NCBI GenBank assembly: GCA_963978545.1
Contig: OZ021723.1
Span: 46,512,069 to 46,576,068, forward strand
Direction of reading: 5' to 3'
DNA length: 64,000 bases
Source of the DNA: Linyphia triangularis
Taxonomy: Eukaryota > Arthropoda > Arachnida > Araneae > Linyphiidae
The notes below the pieces were generated by a model. The model searched no databases and had not been told where the DNA came from. It worked only from the letters and a program-made list of their open reading frames with translations. This document shows positions 35,421 through 46,743 of this stretch, one piece after another (position 1 is the first letter of the stretch; each line of letters opens with the position of its first letter). The position numbers were made by a program, and so were the translations under genes.

Positions 35421-35630
35421 CAGGGTTACTAGAAAAGAATCATTCATTTTCAAAACCCGACTTATTCAAAAGTATTATACTTACAAATATGATTGGTACA
35501 AGAAAACAACCGCAAAATATTTAAGTTTTATGCTCCAGGTGGTGCTCAAGTTTACCCGATTTATTCAAAAGTATAATACTTTTGAATAAATCTTGTTTTG
35601 AAAATGAATGATTCTTTTGTAGTAACCCTG
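35421..35630. mobile_element. TA-flanked MITE with 62-bp inverted repeats
   Basis: A 210-bp element starts CAGGGTTACTAGAAAAGAAT and ends ATTCTTTTGTAGTAACCCTG, with near-perfect inverse pairing over about 62 bp per end. It is flanked by TA (35419-35420 and 35631-35632), typical of Tc1/mariner-mobilised MITEs. The right arm also contains a perfect 35-bp palindrome (35558-35592). It is non-coding and nested in the 10.3-kb insertion. Confidence 0.88.
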
Positions 35631-35632
35631 TA

Positions 35633-37080
35633 GAAAGGTTTTCTTGATGCTTTCGCAGAATGTTCTGTAGACATATTTCCGAATATACGTCCCTTATTAA
35701 AAAAAAAAAATGTATTTTACCAGTTTCAATTGAAACTTCTGAGCTTTCAACTTTGTGATCATTAACATCATATTAAGAAATTCTATGAGCAAAACAAGGT
35801 TGAACAGACTGGCACTTTTTGTCAATTCACAACAACATAAAAATTTGGTTTCGGTAGCCAATGAAATTGCCTTGTTTAGGGGATTTAGAATACACCAATA
35901 AACAGTGTTTACATTATATCATAACAATATTTAACATTTAATAAATTTCACTGTATACACCAGCGTTGACTTTTTAACATGTTACTTCTTGCGTTGCTTG
36001 TATTATGTGTTTACATTGATTTTATTTATAACATTCATGCTTACGTTTTTTTAATAACACATGCTTAAGTTGTGTTTTAGAAACGGCACTAATGTTTATT
36101 AAATGTTCTTTTCGTTATAATGTAGAATTGTAAAATTATATGTTTTTCAATACCTTAACAGAATAGTTGTGAAACACTGCAGTTTTAAATTTCCTTTCAT
36201 TATGTTAAAAAGTGAGTAATTTTAATTTATAACTAGTTTTATTATTTTTTAATATTAGCTGCCCAACCCTCTTTCCTATTATGATCAAATGTTCAGTTTT
36301 TTAAGGCGTTACATGAATATGGCAAGAGCAGACAAAAGTCTTTTTTTCTTTCAGAAAACTAAAGAAAAAAACTAAATAGTGAGTAACTATAATACTACTA
36401 AAAAAGTGTAGTAGAAGTACTGATCCTCCAATTCTAAAATGTGACTGCAAAAAATTAATAATCAAATGAAATAATAAAATAAAATTTTAAAGATTGAGAC
36501 TGCTCTACAAGAAAATAGCCTATAAACACACTAAAAAAAATGGTGACTAAATAAAAATAAACATTAGAAAAATTATAATTTCACTCCATAATACTAAAAA
36601 AATATGAAAAAGTAATAAAATAAACAACAGAAAATAATGAAGTAGTTCTTGAAGAGCTGGTCAACAAGGTTACCAGAAAAGCGACTAGCAGAAGAATTCA
36701 TTGTTTTTAACACTACGCACATTTGATTAAAAATTACAAAAGTTAAAAAAAAAAAGCTTACCTCAAACTTCAGGAGATAGCTTTGAGTTGGGTTTCAGCA
36801 TTTTGCAGTCAGATCTTTTGAGTTGTGGAACGCAAATTTTCTGAGAAATATTGGAAAATGTATTTTAAACAGAGTTTGAAAGAAACATTGGAACAGATGT
36901 AGCATATGACATTTGGCGATTAGAAAATTCGCCAAAATTAAAAACACAGTAACTAAAATAAAATTTAAATAAAAACAAAGAAGGGCTTGTCAAGAAGAAC
37001 CCGCGATATCTTGTTTTACTAAAAAATTTTAAAATTTATTGGATCCATACAACAAAACAAAAAGACAAAAGGTACCGAAT
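35633..37080. other. AT-rich non-coding stretch
   Basis: No supported gene or repeat. Confidence 0.5.
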
Positions 37081-37292
37081 TTTTTTTTTTTTAACTTCAG
37101 ATGGAGAAAAGCACCTCCTCTATTTCTAACCCCCGCCCCGCAAACCAAGAAGCAGTTGGGCTCGGTGTATCTGTCAATACCATACAACAGCGTTATAGCC
37201 TTGGGAAATTGGTTAATTGGCCACACATGCTGCATGTCTGCTCTTTGACAAAAGACCAGACATGCCTTGGGGATGCACCGGAGTGTCCTTAA
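37081..37292 (+). pseudogene. Possible helix-turn-helix transposase fragment
   Basis: A 63-codon ATG frame (37101-37292) contains QEAVGLGVSVNTIQQRY, whose spacing (helix, turn with G-V-S, recognition helix with T-I) resembles the N-terminal helix-turn-helix of Tc1/mariner-like or related transposases. It stops after CPECP-like residues with no catalytic part. It lies in a locally GC-richer patch inside the 10.3-kb insertion, so it could be a remnant of that element's own transposase. This is a weak, pattern-only call. Confidence 0.22.
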
Positions 37293-37572
37293 AGTGGGCT
37301 TGCAATATACGATTGATAAGAATGTATGAGTTCAGAGTAACATTTAATTTTAGTATGTGTGTCAAGATTTAGAATTTATACATTTAAAATTGAATTTTTT
37401 TAAAACTAATTTCAAAAGCTAGCTATCGATACCAATAAAAGTAATTTGCTTAAAGATTTATTTATTTAAAGTTTAAATAATTATTTTTCAAAATACCAAG
37501 TTTACATTCTCAAAAGCATTTGTTATTTGGGTAAATGGTATTTATATTATTCATTGATTTAAAAAGGAAATG

Positions 37573-37754
37573 GCTGACCAAACGGTATAGTGTTTAGAGT
37601 GCAAGCTTATAGACCGCGAGGCTGCTTGTTTGAGTCCCGTGTTAGGCATGGGTGTTGGTAAATGTATGTTGGCTTGTCTAATGACGAATGTTTCGGCGCA
37701 TTATAGCCCTCGTGTTGCTGAAGGCGCCAGATAATCTGAAAACAACCAAGCAAT
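37573..37754 (+). mobile_element. tRNA-derived SINE family I, plus strand
   Basis: The only plus-strand family I copy: GCTGACCAAACGGTATAGTG, a diverged A box (TATAGTGTTTAGAGTGC), a B box (TTGTTTGAGTCCCG) with one change from consensus, GGCGCCAGATAATCTGAAAA, and a CAACCAAG tail. It is flanked by AAGGAAATG (37564-37572 and 37755-37763) and is more diverged than the other copies. Confidence 0.88.
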
Positions 37755-37763
37755 AAGGAAATG

Positions 37764-39012
37764 ATAAATTCATTGCTTATGTAAGAACGTATCACCAGAA
37801 ATTAATGCATATCTAAAATGATTATTAATTCATTGTGTTTGTAATTTATGTAGAAATTTTTTAATATTTGAGAACTACCTGGTTCAATTTGCAGGCAACG
37901 TTTTGTAAAATGTTAGGCCCTTATGATATTATTTTACCCTTTTGATTATTTTACCCTTAAGTAATACTATTGGGGGGGGGGGGGGGAGAAAGAAAGAAAA
38001 AAAAATCTTTTTTTTTATATACTGCTTTTTTTAAAAATGTCCGTAAAATTGTTAAAATGGTAAATACGTAATTGTTTTGAAATCCAATACATTGATCTGT
38101 TTGAAAATTTTGCCTTGAGATAAAAATTATCTAATAATCATTAGTTATTTAATAAGTTTTTCTAAAATATCAGAAAATTCTGTAAAATTGTAGTACTCGA
38201 TTAATCGACAGCAAACTTTTATAATTGAAATTTTATTTTAAAATTTAAAACTTTAAAAAAAAAAATCTTTATATTGTTTTTGTCCTATCCTTTCTAGTTT
38301 GTCTAGAAAATACGATATTTTAGTATGCTGATTTATAAGTTTATATGTATTTCTTGGCCTATTATGTTGAATATGCAATAACCTCGAATACCATGAAATG
38401 AATTTAATTGAGACCTTAAACTGTTTAAATAAAGGTCACATAATCTAAAATGCTGTTTTCGAAAGTTTCCAAAATGTCTGTTCGTTGCTTTTCTTTCTTA
38501 CAAAAACTACCAGTTGGAAATATTTTCTAGCGTATGGGCCTCTTCATTTTTCTACCTAAATAAGCCAATAAAATAGCTTTCGAAAAATATAACCTCTTAC
38601 TAGGAATAAATAAATGGAAGCCGATATGCATTTCCCAAGATGTTTTAACAAACTATTTTCTTAAAAATCAGTACACATAAGGACATTTTAACTTTTATTG
38701 AAACGAAAAAATTAAAACAATAATTTATTTTAATTCTTGTATTTTAATGTTTAGAAATGAATATTATTGAGATAATTTTTTTTAGAGGCTGTATTACAGT
38801 ATTTTATAAAGCCAAAACATATCATGAGAGCACCCAATTAACGCTGGTGTACTATTTCTATTACCAAAACCTTTTTTACATTTACCAGGGTTCGGCAGAC
38901 GTTTCTGTGCAAAGAGCCAAACATTCAATAATCATCAGAATCGCAGTACATTTAAAGAGCGGAAATACGAGTTTTTAACAACGAACATTTTTATAGTATA
39001 AAAATCATGGCA
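37764..39012. other. AT-rich non-coding stretch
   Basis: G-run at 37974-37986 and T/A runs; no supported gene. Confidence 0.5.
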
Positions 39013-39020
39013 GATGAGAC

Positions 39021-39566
39021 CAGGCCTGTAGCCAGAGTGGGGCAAGACCTGGAAAAATCTTCGCCTGTCCTGGAAAATTTTATCCCAATCATTTGTAAAC
39101 CTTTATATCTATGATTGAATAGAAACGAACATTTTGCTGCTGTTGATACCTTCGGTTGTAGCACAGCAACTTGCGAATCTACCTTTTCCACTTTGACGGC
39201 CATAAATTGTCCCTAAAGAATGTCAATGGGCCACGAAAGGATGGCAAATCTAGTGTTTTGGGCATTTGAAGTAGAGATAAGAGTTTTGAAATTGTTTAAT
39301 ATGGTGTAAAGATAGGAAATTGCTATTATACTAACATTTATCATTTTATTTTAGATTTTTTTGTTACGCTATGTATTTTAAAAAGTTTCAAAATGTTTAA
39401 TATAAGACCAAGAATAGAAAAATGAATTTGTATTATTTTATATTATAATTAATAAAATATGCAAATAAATAGAAAAAGGGTTTTTATATTATAATAGTAT
39501 CTGATAAATTTTTCAGAGTATTGAAAATGATAGGAGAAAATAAAGGAAAATGCAATTCTATTAGTA

Positions 39567-39602
<36 letters not shown>

Positions 39603-40168
39603 CACAAGACCAATGATAGAAAAATGTAATTTGTTTAACAATATATATTTTTAAATAGAAATGTAAGAACAGAACTTCGAAAAAACTTTTTATGTTAAAA
39701 AAACTTTTTATGTTAAAAAAAACTTTTTATGTAAAAGTAACTTTTACTAATTTTTATATTTGTAATTATTTTTAAAGTAGATATTCTTAAGTTGAAATGT
39801 GTGAAAAATTAAGAGATGGACAAGCATAGAATATTTTAAAGGAATAGAATTGTATTAAATATACTTTAAAAAAATTTTAATTGAAAGTTTTGTTTTTATC
39901 AAAAAAATTTCTGGTGTAGAATCTTTAAAAGAATTAATAAAAATAAAATTACATCAAAAATACATTAACAATGTTTCTTTTTTTAAATATTTTTTTGTAT
40001 ATGTACTTCACAAAGTGCTCTGATAAATACTCTTTTACGAATTGTAAAAATTGTATAAATTTGTAATAATTGTAAAAATTAATTGAAAACCAATTAAGTA
40101 ATTTATATTTCTGCCCCTCCTGGGAAAATTTTTGCCCGTCCTACAAACTTTGGCTGGCTACGGGCCTG
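39021..40168. mobile_element. Non-autonomous hAT element (1,148 bp)
   Basis: Starts CAGGCCTGTAGCCAGAG and ends GGCTGGCTACGGGCCTG, a terminal inverted repeat of about 15 bp with few mismatches. The flanking octamers GATGAGAC (39013-39020) and AATGAGAC (40169-40176) differ at one base, a typical hAT target duplication. The GTAGCCAG core is shared with the coding hAT element at 61453. The interior holds a (TA)n microsatellite (about 39574-39600), a small triplication of ACTTTTTATGTTAAAA (about 39682-39733) and no transposase. It is nested in the 10.3-kb insertion. Confidence 0.85.
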
Positions 40169-40176
40169 AATGAGAC

Positions 40177-41551
40177 AAGTCAGCTGTCCAAATTTGGTGT
40201 TAATTAACGCATACGATTTAGTTCATTCTTTTTTAAATTCTCGATTTTTCACATCAATTTTTTTCTTCGTTTTGGATGAAATCGAACTCGGGTTTTTCCA
40301 ATCAAGTGTATAAAAAGCAAAGGTCGTTTTAGAAACACGCGCATGTGTAAAATTTTACAGCAAAATTTGCCGTCTACCTCAGTCGGAGACAAGAGAACAA
40401 CGAACGTCAAGAAAAGCTCGATGCAATTGGAATTGTGAAGCATCATGGGCGCACTCATATAGCGCATTCTGATTGCTCTGTATTTTGACTGGGAAGGTAC
40501 CAGGGGGCCGCTAACTTTAAGTTGGTATTTGAGAACAGTGCTATCAGTTCATCTTACTCCTCTAATTTATCTTTGTTTTTTCTCGTTTTCTCTATATTTC
40601 TGGTTTGAGAATACGCAGCAAGTTTAGTATTTGTTTACCCAAACAATGAAAAAATGTATAATCATTTATTGCTTCATCTTATTCTTAGGTTAAATGTCCT
40701 GAATGCATGTGGTTATAATAACTGTGGAGATATTATCTTTTTAGTATCGACGCTAATATGTGTATATGGGCGAGGGAGGGTAATTGGGCCCGAGTTACAT
40801 TTGCATAGGGGCCGAAAATCCTGTCGGCTGCCCTGTCTGTATTTAAGGGAATGTTGGTGAAACACGGCTAAATTTCATTTCATTACGTTAAACTTACAGC
40901 ACATAAGGAACATTTCTGTACCTCAGAAGTAAACTATCATAAAATGCGGGATCCCATAAATGCAATTTAGTGTTTAACATTGCACTCCTGGTAGTTTATC
41001 TTAAGTACAGATTTATAAATTGTAGTATCGTAAAAACGTGTTACGAGGTAAAAATTACGCTCAGAGTGAATTATGGAATTAAGCTATTGTTTATAACAAA
41101 GCATGTACTATTTAAAAAATTCTACCCCAACGCAATTCAATAACTTTTCGCCACAAAAATAGCTGATTTTTTTTTCGACCCATAAAACTTTTCGAAGAAA
41201 CAAAAAAGTTACTTGTCTATGAAAAAATTGTTAATGTTTTCTAGGCTGCGTTACTATGTGTCAACAACTAATTAAGCCTATTTCTTTAAGAATTTGATAA
41301 ACGTTCCAACGCTTCCGTTTTAATAATATTATTGCAGATTGATAAAAAATTAATTAATTATAAATATAAAACAACGTACGTACCGGTTTTTACAGCGGGA
41401 ATTAAAGTTGAAAGTATTTCATCTTCCGTGTCCGTCAAGCTCTTGGTCAAGCTCTTTAACCAGCATTCGAATGCCAAACTCAAAACCGGTTGCAAGATAC
41501 GTCGAGTCACACACGTTTTACGGGGGAGATCTTATCTGATCTGCGGTAAGG
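40177..41551. other. Non-coding stretch inside the 10.3-kb insertion
   Basis: No supported gene. The frames at 40249-40467 (-) and 40654-40860 (+) show no domain. Confidence 0.5.
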
Positions 41552-41885
41552 GGAGGGGAAAGACTGCAGCCTTTGGAATTCGACCCTTTACCTACCCTTT
41601 CGAAAAGGACCCTTTCGAAAAGGGGGGGTTGCTGATGCCCTGGAATTCGACCCTTTACATATCCTTTTCGAAAGGTGTTACTTTCCAAGCTTTTCACGGC
41701 TGCCCATTTCAAACCCTTTTATTAGAGGGGAAAGACTGCAGCCTTTGGAATTCGACTCTTTACCTACCCTTTCGAAAAGGGGGGGTTGCTGATGCAGTGG
41801 AATTCGACCCTTTACATATCCTTTTCGAAAGGTGTTACTTTCCAAGCTTTTCACGGCTGCCCTTTTCAAACCCTTTTATTAGAGG
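41552..41885. repeat. Right subterminal repeats of the 10.3-kb insertion
   Basis: Two near-identical direct units (about 172 and 150 bp) start GGGGAAAGACTGCAGCC near 41557 and 41729. Each contains GGAATTCGACCCTTTAC, CCTTTCGAAAAGG, GGTGTTACTTTCCAAGC and CCCTTTTATTAGAGGG. TTTCGAAA palindromes recur. They keep a 199-codon frame open across 41332-41931, which starts at TTG and is not regarded as a gene. Confidence 0.85.
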
Positions 41886-42311
41886 GTTACTCGGCAAGCT
41901 TAGAACTGCAAGTCTAATGACAAGCATATGACAAGGTTTTCGTAAGCTTGCATGCTATCTGGGTAACCAACCATCCAATACTGAATTTCATGAGAATTTT
42001 AGTCTGTCTAAACATTTTTTCATGAAAATTCTAGTTTTGAAACAAATTATTTAAACACTAATGTAAAAAAAAAAATATATGTTTTTAATAGAAATTTTTA
42101 CTAATATCTAGTTGTATGTAGCTTTTTTCCCGAAAAAACTTAATGAATTTCACGGAAATTTTAACGTACCCTTAACAGTTTTCGTGAAAATTGTAATTTT
42201 GATACAAACAAATTTAACTTTAGTGTTACAGTTTACTCTTCATACAAATGTGCAGAAATATCTTAATTTTTTTTAACTAGCATTTATTTCTTTATGATGT
42301 TATTACCAATG

Positions 42312-42712
42312 ACTCCCAACGACTCCCAATTGGCTCTCAATGGCACCCAATACCTGTAAAGGCTTTCTAACTGCTCCCAATACATGTTAAATGTTCTCAA
42401 TACCTGTTAAATGTTCTCAATACATGTTAAATGCTCCCTAACTGCTCCCAATACCCGCTAAATGCTCCCTAACTGCTCCCAATACCTGTTAAATGCTTTT
42501 TAACTGCTCCCAATACATGTTAACTGCTCCCAATACCTGCTAAATGCTCCCTAACTTCTCTCAATACCCGCTAAATGCTTCCTAACTGCTCCCAATACCT
42601 GCTAAATGCTCAATAACTGCTCCCAAATACCTGCTAAATGCTCCCTAAATGCTCCCAATACCTGCTAAATGCTCCCTAACTACTCCCAATGGCTCTTGAG
42701 TCCCGATAGTTG
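42312..42712. repeat. 31-bp minisatellite in PSR-A
   Basis: Imperfect units of the type CTCCCTAACTGCTCCCAATA followed by CCTGCTAAATG, about 12 copies, with shorter variants lacking one half. The same array is at 52165-52590. Confidence 0.88.
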
Positions 42713-42889
42713 AGCTTTACCCCGATAAACTTGTTAGAAATTAATCTGGCTATGTTAGTTGTATTAATCAAGATAGGTTTTATTGTACAATGATACTTAC
42801 TTAAGTTGATGAATAGCAACACAGAACTAGCTGCTAATGCTAAATAGATATCTGATAACTGATTTTGGATACTCTAATGCCTAAATAAG

Positions 42890-44480
42890 AGAGAAAAAGT
42901 AACATACTTGAACATCTTACAACTAAGAATTCAAAAGTGAACGTGAAAATGTACTTTACGAATAAACATCATGTCTTTAAAATGTGTACGAATATCACTA
43001 AATAAGTTAAAAAAGTAACATACTCAAACTCTCTACGATAAAAAACTTTAACATTAACATAAAAAGTTTACTTTACACATAAAAATCACTTTAAAATGTG
43101 TAAAAATATCGCTAAATAAGAGAAAAATAACTTACTTAAAATTTCTAAGATAAATATTTAACCTTTACGCGAAAATTCCCTTCATACATAAAAATCGCGA
43201 CTTTAAAATATGACATGCAAGAGAAAAGTATCATACTTAAACTTTCTACGACAAATAACTTTAACATTTACGTAAAATTTTACTTTACACTTAAAAATCC
43301 CGACTTTAAAATATGTAGAAATATCGCTAAATAAAAGAAAAAATTTACATACTTAAATTTTGTACGATAAATAACTTTGATATTAACGTAAAAATTTACT
43401 TTATATATAAAAATCCCGACTTTAAAATGTGACATGTAAGAAAAATTAGCATACTTAAAATTTCTACGACAAATAATTTTAATCTTTCAGCGAAAATTGA
43501 CTACATACATAAAAATCATGTCTTTTAAAATATGTAAAAATATTGCTAAATAAAAGAAAAAAGTAACATACTTAAACTTTGTACGACAAATAACTTTAAC
43601 ATTAACGCAAAAATTTACTTTACACATAAAAATCACGACTTTAAATTTGACATGTAGGAGGAACGAATTTCTACGAGAAAGAATTCAAACATTGCCATTC
43701 ATGTCTTTAAAATGTATAATGACAACTCTAACTTTTAGAAAAAAGAAACACTAAAAATTTACAAAGCAAAGAATTTAAAATTGAACGTGAAAATTAACTT
43801 TACATGTACAATCATACTCTTATATCAACGATAAATAAGATAAAAAAGAAGCTCTAAAAATTTATAAGGCAAAGAATTTAAATAAATTGCGAAAATTTAC
43901 CTCACATATAAAAATTATGTCTTTCAAATGTGTAAGAATAACGCTAAATTAGAGAAAAAGAAATATTAAAAATTTATAAGGTAAGGAATTGAAACAATAC
44001 GCGAAAATTTATTTCACACATAACATTTTTATCTTTAAAATGTATAAGAATAATGCTAAATTAGAGAAGAAAAAAAATAACATACTTAAACTTTGTTCGA
44101 CAAAAATTTAAACAATACGTGAAATTTTCATACACAATTATTTTCTTAGGTTAATGTTAAATAATGGGAAATTTAACAGAATAAAAATTTCAAAGATAAA
44201 GAATTTTAACCTTTACACGAAAATTTACTTCACATATAAATATCATGTCTTTAAACTTTAGAGTGACAATTTACTTCCCCCTCTTAGGTTAATGTTAAAT
44301 AAAAGAAAAAGTAACATACTTAAAAATTTCTAAGATAAGCATAACGTAAAAATTTCGCATCATGTGTTTAAAATGTAACATATAAGAGAAAAAAAAACTT
44401 ACATACTTGAACTTTCTATAGCAAAGAATTTAAGCGTTAGCGTAAAAATTTACTTTACATATAAAATTCACGTCTATAAA
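42890..44480. repeat. Degenerate ~95-120-bp satellite in PSR-A
   Basis: Recurring words in fixed order are GTAACATACTTAAACTTT, CTACGACAAATAACTTTAAC, AAAATTTACTTTACACATAA and GACTTTAAAATGTG. AACATACTT-type words lie 96-120 bp apart. It has about 14 units and is collinear with 52750-54570. Confidence 0.85.
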
Positions 44481-44484
44481 CGGG

Positions 44485-44860
44485 ATGATAAGCATGTGAC
44501 GGTAATTACCCAATCAGGTTAGCGGTAGGTGATACGCCACTTGCCGGCATTTTTAGACCGGAGGATGAGTCACGCTAAAACTTGTTCAAACAGGTAGAGA
44601 GACTTGTACAGCAAGAGCAACAGCATCGACACGCAAGCAGCGGGTGATGCTGTGGTGTGTCAGCAGGTCTTTGAGATTACCGTTTTCCTACTTTGCCTTT
44701 TTTCATAATGAAATGTTTGTGAAAACTTGGAAGGAATGAAGTGGATTTCAAAGACACATTAGTATGTGAAGGTAGAATTCAAATGGATTTTCTTCCAAAA
44801 AGTATGATTCACTTGGAGAATTTAAGATCATTTCTACTTGAAAACTTTTCTATTATCTAA
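44485..44860 (+). other. GC-richer conserved block of PSR-A
   Basis: A sharp rise in GC compared with the flanking satellite, with words such as GGTTAGCGGTAGGTGATACG and GCAGCGGGTGATGCTGTGGT. The homologue at 54590-54961 has an open frame of 69 codons, but here the frame is broken by stops. The downstream part (from AATGAAGTGGATTTCAAAG to TCTATTATCTAA) reads as a short acidic/hydrophobic peptide ending in a stop in both copies. It may be an exon or regulatory core of the repeat; the family is not recognised. Confidence 0.5.
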
Positions 44861-45651
44861 AACATTGAATATTGTTCAAAATCAGTGGGAGTATATGCTA
44901 CAATACGGGTAAAACTTAACAAAATTGTTACATAGAAGAAAAATAGTAAGAGATTTAAAATAAATACTAGTTATAGATACTCCAAAGAAAAAAATTTCAC
45001 CTCTACTTTTCAATTGGAAAATCAATATAAGTTGGAAATTTATATTACTTCAAGAAAGACTTAGACAATTTACTTTGTAATAATATAGGTTAAGGTGTCG
45101 TATTAACTCGTGCAATACATGCTGACTAACGTTTATTTTGCTTATCAATCTAAGAAAGGTGAATTGGGTGAAAATATTAAATAAATTGTAGATATTAAAT
45201 ACATTGGAGATATGCATTCAAGTTTTGAAAATCGCTTGCAAGACTTTTAAAACATCTTAAGATAATTTGAAAGAAACTTGCGAATTATATGTAAACTATA
45301 TAACTTTTTATACTCTGAAAGGAAATCGCAAGTAATTTAGTTAACTTTTTTCATGGTAACACTCATATTCAATGACATGTTTTTAAAATTTAACCTTCTT
45401 TACATGATAATAATTATAAATTTTTTCAATCTCAGATGCTATATACTATTATTTCTAACATATATGTTACGAATTGTGTAAAGTTTTTAAAAGAGTATAT
45501 GCAAATCACCAATCAGAAACAAAAATCTAACATCATTCAAACAAACTAAAATAATAAGATATTTTCCTTAGTGGAAATAGTTAACTACTCATGTGATGGA
45601 ATATACTTAGAAAATTTAAATACTGAAAAAAGTTTGCTAGGCAAACTTAAA

Positions 45652-45655
<4 letters not shown>

Positions 45656-45683
<28 letters not shown>
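45656..45683. repeat. (TA)n microsatellite in PSR-A
   Basis: A short TA run occupies the place where PSR-C has about 240 bp (55771-56010). The 240-bp segment is also present in PSR-B and PSR-D, so PSR-A lost it. Confidence 0.85.
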
Positions 45684-45688
<5 letters not shown>

Positions 45689-46743
45689 ATTAATATAACT
45701 GGAGCAAAGTTCATTCCGGAAAAAACTTGTAAAATACACTTATATTTTGAAAATAGTTTGAAATATCCTTTTAAATTTATGAATGCTCGCTTTCGAAAGA
45801 CACAAATAAAACTGATATTACTCATGATAATTAACACATGCATAACATTAGTCAAAGTGAAATTTTTATTGCTTGTGACCGATAATTATTCAGTGAAGCA
45901 GAACTTACATAGGAAATTTGTGCAAACTCTTTCAACTTTTAAACCAAGTATCATGTAAAATTATAAATTACGTTAGGAAATAGCATACTTCAGAATCGGA
46001 ACAAGTCTTGTAGTTAAGCTAAATGTATTTCTCAAGGAATTGAAAGCATACCAGAGAAGTCCTTATCATTTCGCATCTTTTCTCATGTTGCAAGAAGACA
46101 TACTTTGTAAAAGATCGTCGTAGCACATAACAAAAACCAGTAGAAATAAATATATTTTCTATGGCAAAGATAAAACTTCACAACTTAATTACTGAAATTT
46201 AGCTAGGTTGCATATGGTTTATTCACATAACTCGCATATCCTTCGAATGTTGAAATACATTTGTCAGTTGAAATCAAACTCATCGAAAATAAATGCTATC
46301 TACATTTTCAAGTCGGAAATTACTATTAAATAAACTTTACATGTAAAACATTGTCATGTTAAAAAGAAAAATCTACAAAAATGTAAATGATAATTTTACT
46401 GTTGGTACATAAATGATGAATAATTTATGATTTTATTCTAGGCAAACGTTTTATTGTCTAACAGAGAACTTCAACTTTAGCAGAAAAACGAAAAAATACA
46501 ATTTTTATATCATATCATGCTTGTCGAAAATTGAATTTATTAGATGTTGTAATAGATTTTTTTATTGTCCAAATTTCTATAGTTTTTCGTCACCAGTGCA
46601 ATAAAATTAAGTTTATGTGTAATGAGTAGGTTTTTTTTTTTTTTTTTGATGAATCTTATAAATTTAATGAAATTATTATGAACTAAGAGATTGAGTGAAC
46701 TGAATAAATCAATGATGTAAATTTAAACAGTGACTTGAACTGA

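Larger units (their letters stand above)
31624..41963. mobile_element. 10.3-kb TA-flanked insertion with 12-bp inverted ends
   Basis: The left end reads CCCAGATAGCAT and the right end ATGCTATCTGGG, a perfect 12-bp terminal inverted repeat. TA flanks both sides (31622-31623 and 41964-41965). The paralogous locus at 51820-51850 is contiguous across a single TA, so this is a proven insertion of 10,340 bp. Subterminal direct repeats occur at both ends (31775-32010, 41552-41885). Inside are nested elements (truncated Helitron-like, SINE, TA-flanked MITE, hAT). No transposase could be recognised. TA duplication fits Tc1/mariner-type or other TA-targeting transposases, but the size and lack of coding capacity are unusual. 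Confidence 0.8.

Noticed and set aside
41332..41931. 199-codon frame, the second longest in the window
   Set aside because: Starts at TTG and spans duplicated subterminal repeats that duplicate the same peptide. No domain is visible and it ends at the insertion boundary.
44560..44620. Hammerhead-ribozyme-like GGATGAGTCACGC...AAAAC
   Set aside because: The conserved CTGATGA and GAAA core is not present and flanking stems do not pair.
45637..45958. Overlapping frames on both strands (72 and 66 codons) repeated in all PSR arms
   Set aside because: The two strands are open over the same bases and the copies are recent, so repetition does not show coding. No domain is recognised.
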